From Halichondria panicea (lineage: Eukaryota; Porifera; Demospongiae; Suberitida; Halichondriidae), in assembly GCF_963675165.1 (NCBI RefSeq), contig NC_087390.1:6416319-6480318 (forward strand): a stretch of DNA of 64,000 bases, written 5' to 3'. Below are positions 24,329 to 34,289 of the stretch, piece by piece. The stretch's first letter is position 1. The number at the start of each line of letters is the position of its first letter. The position numbers and the translations under genes were made by a program. Below the pieces are notes generated by a model. The model was given only the letters and a program-made list of their open reading frames with translations. It was not told where the DNA came from and searched no databases.

Positions 24329-27300
24329 CTATGGTTCCCCGTACCTGGCAGGGTAGTAGTGATGTCCATTTTTTTCCTCAGGATGAGGAGATCCTTCAAT
24401 TACCTGGACCGTGTGCTTGTCGCCAAAGTTACCCGACTGGTCGACAACAGCAGTGGCTCCGGTATGGTCCTATATAATATAGTGGAGGAGGGGTTAACAA
24501 CATCCACTGCTAATAGAGTGCTATTAATTGGTATAATCAGACAACATTATCACTGACTGCTGTACAATGATACCCTATACAAGGTGTGCTTCTCACGTAA
24601 TAAAGCTACTGAATATCACTGACTGACTGATTAAGCTAGCTTGGTGTACAGCTTGCAGATAGACTACAATCTTACTTGTTGGACATAAGGAGCATTAGCA
24701 ATGGTCCAGGAGCCAGGGGTTGGTTGTGCAGCATAGGTGGGTTGAGCGTAGGTGGCTGCCCCAGCTTGGTTGGCAGCATAGTGGTATTGATTAGAGGGGA
24801 CATACCCAGTGGTGGAGGCAATCTGTAGTCCTCCCATCCCGGCATTCATAGCATGGACACCAGCCTCACTGGACCCCTACACACACACACACAGGAGGGG
24901 GGTCACTGTACAGTCATAACCATAGCATGAGAACATTACACGCTAGGTCAGACTACTAGATAGCTAACAAAACATGGAAGTTGAAAGTGTGTGTGTGTGA
25001 GTGTGTGTGTGTGTGGGGCAGATATTATGCAAAACTGCAACTTACAGATGGATGGACGAAGTAGGTTGCCGCTGGTGACCAACCTCCGGAGATGTTTGAG
25101 ACAGGAACCTGATAACTCTGCATAGCTTGAGGAGGTGATTGCACGTACTGTGTGTGTGTGTGGGGTGATGACAGGGGCACACTCATTAGGAGGGTAATTA
25201 CTCACTGGGGCGGCTGCTAGTACTCCAGTAGGTACCAATCCTCTAGAACCCACCAAACTGGAGGTATAGAGAGATGTATGAGATGGTCCTCATAATATAC
25301 ACCACACACCCACTCCACACTCACCCACCCACTCCACCCACTCCACACTCACCCTGGCTGTGAGATGACTTGCGCTGGCTCGTACACATATTGCTGCTGC
25401 TGCTGTGATAATATCATCAGTTACAGAGCTTACTACTCAAGCACAACACACGCCCACACAACACACACTGTCATACCGTGATACACACGCCCACACACTG
25501 TCAACACTGCGCACCGTGATACACACGCCCACACACAGAAATGGTTGAAATACTCTATCAACTGCTAAATATAATTTCCCCTTGAGGTTTGAGCATAATA
25601 TAACATAAGCTTAATTAAGCTAATAATTGAAGCGTTATTTGCCAATTGTGGTTTTGCTGTTAGCATACTCTGTTGCAAGTGATTCCTTGTCCAGGACACA
25701 CACGCCCACACACATAGCTCCAGCCAATGAAAACATCTCCTCACATTATTGTATTAACCCATTGAGAGCTGACATTATTACATTAACCCATTGAGAGCTG
25801 ACATTGCTCACACAACACACCTACCACTTATTGCATTAGATATGAACACAGAATCACACTAACCTGTTGAACATCTCTCCACCGATCTGCACATAACCAC
25901 GGCAACAAAGTCATAAATATACACACACAGTATAGAATATTGTCTGCTTACTTTGAGATTGCTTCTTCTTGTTACTCGAGTCAGCAAACTTGATCATGAG
26001 AGGTTCTTTACTGCCTGGTAACATAACACCGTTGAGCATCTCGATGACCTTGTCACATGATTCCTTGGTCTCCATTCTGATTGGACGAAGGGGAGATGAA
26101 AGCTTATACATTAGCGTGTGCTGGAGGGGATTATGGAGTGGTCACTCACAATACCTTATGAGTACCCCAAGTGGTCTCAAGTATCTTAAGTAGGTCAACC
26201 ACACACTGAAACTAGCCAACAGCTAGAGGACATACCGTGCAAACCTCACCCCCTGCTGTTCACACAGATGACGTACCGTGCAAACCTCACCCCCTGCTGT
26301 TCACACAGATGACGTACCGTGCAAACCCCACCCCCTGCTATTCACACAGATGACGTACCGTGCAAACCCCACCCCCTGCTATTCACACAGATGACGTACC
26401 GTGCAAACCCCACCCCCTGCTATTCACACAGATGACGTACCGTGCAAACCCCACCCCCCTGCTGTTCATAGTGGAGTCCCTGAGTATCCGAGTAGACACT
26501 ATCTTCCCATATGGAGACAGCAGGTTATCAATCATCTGCACAAGGAAGAAATGAACACTGTGGTTGAGTTGCTGTGGAGCTAATGATCATCCACTTGAAT
26601 TATAGTTATAAAAACAAGAACTACACTCATTGAGGTCAATTATGTGTGTAAAGTGGTGTACAGAGCCTATAGTGTGGTCCCACTGTGCACCTAGTGGTTC
26701 ACTATTACGTTTGCATTTTAAGTGAAGTGAAAGACTTGTAGTAGCCACAGAGTTGTTATCAACATGCACAAATACTCACTGGTTCTTCGAAGTCAGGAGG
26801 CAGATTAGACATGTAGAGGTTAGTAGGATCTTGGTCTTGCTGCAAGGAGAGAGAGGTTAGATAGCATCAGTGTAACACAGTAGGATGGATCAGTGTGTCA
26901 TGCAGTGTAACACACACACGCCGAGGGGTGAAACTAGGTAGACCGGGCTGGGCGCTCCCACCAGAGGCCACACCCACTAATTAACATGAATACGCTTAGG
27001 ACACAATACAGATCATTCATTATCAAGGCTTGCGAAACTTTCGCACATTTGAAACCTACTTCTGTTCACCTCGGAGCACTTTTCAATCATCCCCCTAACA
27101 CCATATCGGAATAGCAGCTCTTGCAGCATGCATGCATAATAAAAATGTTTGCGGTACATGCGAAAAACCGCGAACGCTTATACCCTCGAAATACCCGCTA
27201 AATGTGGTATCAGGAACCACATGTTCAGCCACATGTGTGGAAGCTAAATGTGGTATCAGGAACCACATGTTCAGCCACATGTGTGGAACCGCATTGACTA

Positions 27301-28259
27301 CAATAACTGGGACACCACAGACCACTCTACCAGGACACCACAGACCATTCTACCAGGCCACTAGATACTAGCACAAGTAAACACAGCGACCACTGCCACC
27401 ATATCAGAGCAACCATCATCCACTATACACACTATACCCTATAGCTAGACATTTCTGCGGCTCAAATATTCTGCGAATGAATGAGCAAACGCAGAAATAT
27501 TATCCGCAAATCTTATTAACCACGCCTAATTTAACAGTTGAAAGTTTAATTCACAGAAATATTATCCGCAGAAGGTCTTCTTACAGCTATTCGCAGAATT
27601 TTTGGGCCGCAGAAATTTCTAGCTATACGGTAACAGCCCCTGAAAAATTATAGACAATAATTATTACATCCTACCAGAGTGCAGGGTATATGCAGGGTAC
27701 AAAGTTCAGAGTACAAACCTGAGGGACCTTAGCAAACTGTACGATGATTCCTTGTGTCTGCAGCGACTGACATGCTCTCATAGCATCACCCGGGCTCTCA
27801 AAGTCCACGAACCCATAACCTGCAGTAAAGAGAGGGCGAAGGTCATAACTGGAGGCAAGTTCCCACCAACCACCCCACCCTGAACTACACACAAGCCACT
27901 ACTCTGTGGCATACTATAGCAGCCACAGCCATTAGACAATCAGGTTCAGTAGACTGCAATCAGCTGATACTGAGACCACATGGTTTTTAAAGTATCTCAT
28001 ATGGTCATTATAATGGCCATCAGACTAGCCACACCAACCACACACCACACACCAGTAGCGGGGACCACACCTAGCGACCACACTGGTGGTAGATTACACC
28101 ACCCCAGCACACACACCTTACCACTCACAACTACACATGGCCCACACCATTGCCTCACACTACACACACTCCACACCTCACACGCCCACACCCTTGCCTT
28201 ACCTTTACACAGGCTAGTGTTCTTGTCCAAAATAGATTTGGTCGAAATGATCCGCCCAA

Positions 28260-28320
<61 letters not shown>

Positions 28321-31300
28321 AAATGTGTGTGGGAGGAAGGGGTTGAAACAAATTGTGAGGAAATTAATACTTTTCTGACATTGCCCTCTCCTTGTTCAGT
28401 ATTATTGAACCACCTATATAGCCATGCATGATTAAGCATAATTATTCATCTGTACTGTGCTGAGGATGGACTCGTGGTTAACGTGGTGTAGCCGAGTGCA
28501 TCATGTAACAGAGTCCATCTGATGCACCAGCATTAAAATACGCTATTTTGGCTAGTAAAGGATCTAGTGCTGTCAGGTGATGCTCTACTTGTGTACAGCT
28601 GGACCAGTGTTCTACCTGGCTACTTGTGTACAGCTGGACCAGTGTTCTAGCCAGGTCAGGTGATGCTCTACATGTGTACAGCTGGACCAGTGTTCTACCT
28701 GGCTACTTGTGTACAGCTGGACCAGTGTTCTAGCCAGGTCAGGTGATGCTCTACTTGTGTACAGCTGGACCAGTGTTCTACCTGGCTACTTGTGTACAGC
28801 TGGACCAGTGTTCTAGCCAGGTCAGGTGATGCTCTACATGTGTACAGCTGGACCAGTGTTCTACCTGGCTACTTGTGTACAGCTGGACCAGTGTTCTAGC
28901 CAGGTCAGGTGATGCTCTACATGTGTACAGCTGGACCAGTGTTCTACCTGGCTACTTGTGTACAGCTGGACCAGTGTTCTAGCCAGGTCAGGTGATGCTC
29001 TACATGTGTACAGCTGGACCAGTGTTCTACCTGGCTACTTGTGTACAGCTGGACCAGTGTTCTAGCCAGGTCAGGTGATGCTCTACATGTGTACAGCTGG
29101 ACCAGTGTTCTACCTGGCTACATTTGAATCCATGTTTCAATGCTATTCACTTATAGCATACTCATCATGCAGTGTGAATTTAAGTTTTTTAACAGCAGGT
29201 AACTACTTTTGATTGGCTGGAGATCATGTGATCAGCCAGCACTAATTATTTTATTGCTTATAATAATTAGATGAAGTAATAAAGTTCGGAGAAAATTAAA
29301 GTATACACACACTATAGAATATTGTCTACTAAATTCTGTCTTCCCTGTCATTACACTCATTACACTGGGGAGTGAGCCCCTGTCGTTACACTCATTACAC
29401 TGGGGAGTGAGCCCCTGTCGTTACACTCATTACACTGGGGAGTGAGCCCCTGTCGTTACACTCATTACACTGGGGAGTGAGCCCCTGTCATTACACTCAT
29501 TACACTGGGGAGTGAGCCCCTGTCGTTATGCCTCGGTGCGCATGCGCAAGCGAGGTATACGGTAGTGTGTTTGTGTGTGTGTTTGTGTGTGTGTAGACTG
29601 CTACAGCTGCTCAAGGATCAATGAAGTGCAAGTAAGAGTTTCTATAGGCTTCTAGTCATATTTTAATTTGTGGATTTGCAAAATAATGCTTCGTTCTTGA
29701 GTTATGCCTAGTTTTGCTTACTTGGAATGCCTTGCAGCCTTTTCAAAAGAATCCGTAGCAAAACTTGTTCACCGAGTGTTGCTACTCTACTTAGTAGTTA
29801 GCTCTGCACTAGAACGCTAGCTATTGGTAGCTGCAAGAGTGAGAAGAGAGCTGCAAGGCTCTGTTGATGGCAGCCAGCTAGCTATTAATTTTAGACTTGA
29901 ACTTTTGGCATCCGGTCGATCATTACCCAATCTTCGAGTTTCCCTGAGATTCTGGATTCTGCATGCAGCAAAATTAAAAATGTTCATCATGATAATTAAT
30001 CAATGTGTGTATAAAAGCTAGCTATTAGTAGCTTTATGTTATGTAGCTTTGGCACCTCCACCGAGGCATCAGCACCCGCGGTGCTTTCATTACACTGGGG
30101 AGTGAGCCCCTGTCATTACACTCATTACACTGGGGAGTGAGCCCCTGTCCTTATGCCTCACCCTTTGCAGAGCTGTAGTAGGTCCTCATCAGAGCAGACG
30201 CGAGAGAGGCCACGGATATAGAGGTTGGTGGAGGAGAGGGTTTCAGAGCCATTCATCCCGGGCTGCTGATGGTGTGGGCGTGTCATCTGTGAGGGGGCGG
30301 GGGTTATAGTTATATCATCGGGATAGGAAAAAAATTTGGGAGAGGAGAGTGGGGTGGTCTGTACTAATGCTTAATGCTATTAGAGTAGACGGATTGCTAT
30401 AGAAACAGTCACAAGTGGTATCCTGTTTTCCTCTCATAGTAAACTTAACATCCTTTAATTATAATTCCAGCTAGCCCCTGCAGCCAACACACAGATGATC
30501 TCAAAGCCCCACCATGCAGCCTAGAAACACACCCTGCATGCCAGCACACCCTGCATGCCATCTACACACACACACACACACTGCATGCTGGCAACACACA
30601 TTCCCTGCATGCCATCTATCAGCTGTTGTTCTAAATCCAGCATTGCTAGCCCCAAACAAAAACACGGTAAGCCATTGTACTGGGCTATAACATTACCGAT
30701 CCATTTCTCAAAAAATGTTCATGCAAATTAGAGTACTATGTAATTATAGTCTGAAGCTGATTCCAAGTAAAAGGAACACCAAATGCTCTTACTCCAAGTG
30801 GTGGTGTGTGCATTAGGCTGGACACCAGTGGCCCAGTACACTAGGTGTGTGCATTAGGCTGGACACACACTCACTGGAGGCGCAGTGGCTGCTTGTTGTT
30901 GCTGGTAGTAAACTGGCTGACTGGTGGGGTTTGGAGCAATATGCACTGGGATGTAGCGATAGTAGACATTATTGGGTGGTCTTGGTGATGATGTGTCACC
31001 AGGAGAGCGTGGGTTGTGACTGGAGGCAGACAATGGCCGACCCTGTGTAAGGATGAAAGAGAGAGGTGAGTCTTTGTGAGTTTGCATGCATCATTAATTA
31101 AGCATATCTGATGGTCACAGTGCAAACTGTAAAGGAGACTAGACCTAAGAGTCTGGTAGACCATTATCACCAACCATACAGCTTGCTAACACAGCTTGAT
31201 TGTGAATTGCTCCACCATCAACACTATATCAGTGCAAGGTTTAATACCTGCTATAATCATAATTATATATGAAACAAAATACTGCATGCATAATGAAGGT

Positions 31301-32436
31301 GTAGCTCACAGAATGAGATGGTGTGTGTTTGAAGCTCTTGGCTGGTCCACCATGGTTGCTGATGAGTGGTAGGGACCCAGTGATGACTTGTGGAGCCAGT
31401 GCTGGTTGTGAGGGAGGCAGCATGGACTGGGGGAGGAGGGGCACCAGTAATGAGCTAACCAGTTGACACAAGCCCCTTTGCTTTGGTTACAGAGACCTCC
31501 TTCTAGTCCTAATGCAGCCATTTAATGTGACCCCACTCACAATAATTAAAGTCTGTGGTCCCATTAACACTCTCAACTGCCCAGCATCATTATAACATTG
31601 TCAGAGGGAGAGCTATGTAGCTACTATTAAAGCATGCAGCTACTTTGTATTGGCTGCTATAACATTGTCAGAGGGAGAGCTATGTAGCTACTATTAAAGC
31701 ATGCAGCTACTTTGTATTGGCTGCTATTCCACGAAAACCTTTCTCCGCGAAAGTATATACCATCGAAATATACCCGCTATATACAGTATTAAATGCAGCT
31801 ATTAAAGCATGCAGCTACTTTGTATTGGCTGCTATAGCATTGTCAGAGGGAGAGCTATGTAGCTACTATTAAAGCATGCAGCTACTTTGTATTGACTGCT
31901 ATAACATTGTCAGAGGGAGAGCTATGTAGCTACTATTAAAGCATGCAGCTACTTTGTATTGACTGCTATAACATTGTCAGAGGGAGAGCTATGTAGCTAC
32001 TATTAAAGCATGCAGCTACTTTGTATTGGCTGCTATAACATTGTCAGAGGGAGAGCTATGTAGCTACTATTAAAGCATGCAGCTACTTTGTATTGACTGC
32101 TATTCCACGAAAACCTTTCTCCGCGAAAGTATATACCATCGAAATATACCCGCTATACAGTATTAAATGCAGCTATTAAAGCATGCAGCTATTGAAGGAT
32201 AGTCTCACCATCATGGTGTCACTGGTTGGTCCCTTCTCCTCAGCACTAGCAGGGGCAGTAAGACTGATGACTCTAGTAGCCCCGTCCTCCTCCAGCTCCG
32301 TGGGTACTGAGCTCTCCTGGTGAGGGACAGTCCCACTCACTCCCAGGCCGATATCAGCACCCTCGGCCCCCACATTAACCACAGTATTCTCTGGCGTGGG
32401 TGTCTGCAAGCCTGACTGCTCAGATACTGGCTCCAT
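24329..32436 (-). CDS. RBMS: RBMS-family RNA-binding protein (two RRMs)
   Basis: Single-stranded nucleic-acid-binding protein of the RBMS/MSSP family. Secure exons (5' to 3'): 30875-31042, 30162-30286, 28203-28261, 27719-27819, 26780-26839, 26441-26535, 25952-26076, 25864-25886, 25353-25402, 25206-25257, 25046-25147, 24676-24876 and 24329-24469; together 433 residues in consistent phase. RRM1 has LYIRGL and [14 protein letters not shown]2 has [22 protein letters not shown] and RGVGFARM. After these comes a Tyr/Gln/Ala-rich tail ending [10 protein letters not shown]. Two upstream coding exons are likely: 31310 to about 31454 and 32209-32436 (begins [10 protein letters not shown]). The first ends in phase 0 while the second seems to need two bases, so a small exon or another acceptor lies between them. 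The exon at 25864-25886 is a 23-nt microexon. The exon end at 26441 is repeated six times downstream. Confidence 0.88.
26227..26472 (-). repeat. 41-bp tandem array of exon end plus splice donor (RBMS RRM2)
   Basis: Six copies of a 41-bp unit. Each contains, on the minus strand, the coding tail GGGGTTTGCACG followed by the donor GTACGTCATC (GTATGTCC in the last). Exon/intron junction equivalents fall at 26441 (used in the model), 26400, 26359, 26318, 26277 and 26236, exactly 41 bp apart. Confidence 0.93.
27186..27292. repeat. 52-bp direct duplication in RBMS intron
   Basis: Two adjacent copies containing GGTATCAGGAACCACATGTT and CAGCCACATGTGTGGAA. Each also contains short palindromic ACATGT/ACATGTGT blocks. 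Confidence 0.75.
27435..27632. mobile_element. MITE with terminal inverted repeats
   Basis: Left end TACCCTATAGCTAGACATTT and right end AAATTTCTAGCTATACGGTA form inverted repeats that extend inward (TCTGCGGCTCAAATATTCTGCGAAT-type block). The TA-bounded design is similar to the 16643-16885 element, but the interior differs. Confidence 0.8.
28264..28319 (-). repeat. (CA)n at RBMS acceptor (TG on + strand)
   Basis: About 27 dinucleotides ending directly at the acceptor of exon 28203-28261. Confidence 0.9.
28577..29120. repeat. 83-bp minisatellite, about 6.5 copies
   Basis: Each unit contains two sub-repeats around GTACAGCTGGACCAGTGTTC, one followed by TACCTGGCTAC and the other by TAGCCAGGTCAGGTGATGC. 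It lies in the RBMS intron 28262-30161. Confidence 0.92.
29340..30150. repeat. 36-bp minisatellite interrupted by an insertion
   Basis: Units containing CATTACACTGGGGAGTGAGC at 29346-29525 resume at 30088-30150 after the element at 29526-30087. Confidence 0.85.
29526..30087 (+). mobile_element. Non-autonomous element inserted in a minisatellite
   Basis: It begins ATGCCTCGGTGCGCATGCGC and ends near CACCGAGGCATCAGCACCCG, so both termini carry ATGCCTCGGTG in opposite orientation. The flanking minisatellite continues on either side, which marks the inserted piece precisely. The left part matches the minus strand of 4790-5032. There is no coding potential for a transposase. Confidence 0.8.
31590..32165. 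repeat. 67-bp tandem repeat with embedded AT-rich element fragments
   Basis: Units containing CATTGTCAGAGGGAGAGCTA and AAGCATGCAGCTACTTTGTA start about every 67 bp. Two copies of a segment with CCACGAAAACCTTTCTCCGC and CGAAATATACCCGCTAT interrupt them at about 31728-31795 and 32101-32165. Confidence 0.85.
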
Positions 32437-33156
32437 TCAACTACATAATAACAATAATAATTATAACAATTATACTCCATCAGTGTCAGTATATCTACCT
32501 CTGCAACCTCATCATACACTCTACCACAAAAATCATTCTGAGGCCAACATCAACACGATATTAGACCACCATTTAATATAATATATCATATACTTTTTAC
32601 AGCAAAGATTTAGTTTGCAGCCCATGCATTCAATATCATCTGCACTAAAGTAAATTTTAAGCAAGCCTATTGCAGCTATTTAATTTAGCATTTAATAAGC
32701 TTGCAAATATACTGCAAATAACTCGCTATGAAACATTTGGAATCCTACATTTGCAACAACAACACAGACAGTGAATATTTTACCTTGTTTAGTTGTTTAG
32801 TTGCAGTTTTGGCTGGTATGCAAAAATTCTTAAGATAGTATAGTCTGGACAGTAGAAACTTCAATTACTTAAAAAAAACACGTCTCTGTATGAAAGTATA
32901 AAACCGCATGAAATCCAGAGCTTCTTTGCAGACTTTTCGAGCTATCTTTTTGTTTTGTCAGCTGTGTGTTTTCCCTGAGCCTAGCCAGCCGGCCACGATG
33001 TCCCCAGCCCCGCCCCCTAATAACATGCATAACCCACCCACGCATTTTGTATCCACAGCAACTGAACAACAACAATAAATATACTTGCTGCCTGGCATGC
33101 AGGAGAAGGCGTAGCTGGTTTGCAGCGGTGTGGAGAAGAGGTCTACTGCAAGGAGA
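32437..33156. promoter_or_regulatory. Divergent RBMS/lectin intergenic region
   Basis: 720 bp between two divergent start codons. AT-rich, with no ORF of merit. It presumably contains both promoters and leaders. A TATAAAA-like string occurs near 32898 (AAGTATAAAACC), about 250 bp before the lectin ATG; its use is not established. Confidence 0.45.
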
Positions 33157-34174
33157 ATGCAGCTGTCGCCGTCCCTTGTGGTTCTGTTTGCTGCTGCTGT
33201 CCTGGTAGTGGAAGCAGTAGTACATCCAATAGCCTCAGGTAAGTTGCCAGCCCCAGTCTTTGATCTCTAGTCATCAAAGCAGCATTGCAGCATGCTTGTA
33301 CAATCAATGCTTGTAGCTAAACATGAAATGAACATGTATAATAAGATTATTACCCTCCACACACACACCTTAGACACCGCAGACCTACAATGCTCTAACC
33401 AGTTCATCCTCTACAACTTGAACTGCTATCGCTACTTTGGCTCAACATCAAAGAGAGCTTATTTCCATGCCCAGAAGCAATGCCATCGCCATCAGAGCTC
33501 GCTAGTAACTATATACTCACACAACGAGGAACAATTTATCATATCATTGGCTGAGACTAACACATCGTTTTGGATAGGCCTGAATGATCACGATGGTCCG
33601 GGCACAGGACACAAGGAGGGAGTGTTCAAGTGGGGGGCTGGCGGAACTATGGAGTATTTCAACTGGAGGATTGGAGAGCCTGAGAACAAGCAGCACTTGG
33701 ACTGTGTCAAGGCTGACAGTGTAGGCTGGGCCATGGCTACTGGTGGTTGTGCATCTACTAAACTGTCGTTTGTTTGCAAGAAAATAGGTAAGTTATTATT
33801 GCATCCATTATACTGTTTAGAATAGGGTACCATAACAACTGATCCAAACATGCAATTATTCATGTAAATTGGCATTTCAAAGTCATGAATATTCTGATAT
33901 TCATGATACAGCTTGCCCTAAAGGTCTGGACCTTGAGGATGGAGTGTGTGATGTCATCCTATCAGAGGAACCTAACGAAATATTGACAAGCTCCAGGATT
34001 TATCACATCTTGTTTTTACTGATCTTATTATTATCCATCATTATAAGTTGTACTGTTACATGTACTAGATTACGATCTCACAGATACGCTACAACTAACG
34101 AACAATGTGTTCCCATGCTTGAGAAAACTAGATTACGAACATCTTTAAGTGTACAAGATATTTATCCCACTTAA
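33157..34174 (+). CDS. C-type lectin domain type I membrane protein
   Basis: Predicted cell-surface protein of 252 residues, exons 33157-33238, 33374-33787 and 33912-34174. A signal peptide (MQLSPSLVVLFAAAVLVV) is followed by one C-type lectin domain: LNCYRYFG at the start, FWIGLNDHDGPG, GVFKWGAGG, EYFNWRIGEPEN and LSFVCKK at the end. An extracellular Cys-containing stem (CPKGLDLEDGVCD) precedes a single transmembrane segment (ILFLLILLLSIIISCTVTC). The roughly 50-residue cytoplasmic tail contains tyrosines in HRYATTNE and VQDIYPT. The sugar-binding triplet at the EPN/QPD position reads EPE and the second calcium-site WND motif is replaced by GWAMA, so classical calcium-dependent mannose or galactose binding is doubtful. 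The exact orthologue is unknown. It converges with the ARHGAP gene, leaving 115 bp between stop codons. Confidence 0.88.
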
Positions 34175-34289
34175 AAATTCATTATTTGTACATATTCAAG
34201 ATTGATTAATTTTTTCATTAATTGCAAATGGTGTGCTCATTAGATGCGTGACAGAAACACACACTAAGTGTGATGATATTAAAACACAA

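Noticed and set aside
24082-24556. Plus-strand ORFs of 131 and 95 codons
   Set aside because: They overlap the last RBMS exon on the other strand (stop at 24329), whose C-terminus is convincingly RBMS-like; the plus frames have no motif.
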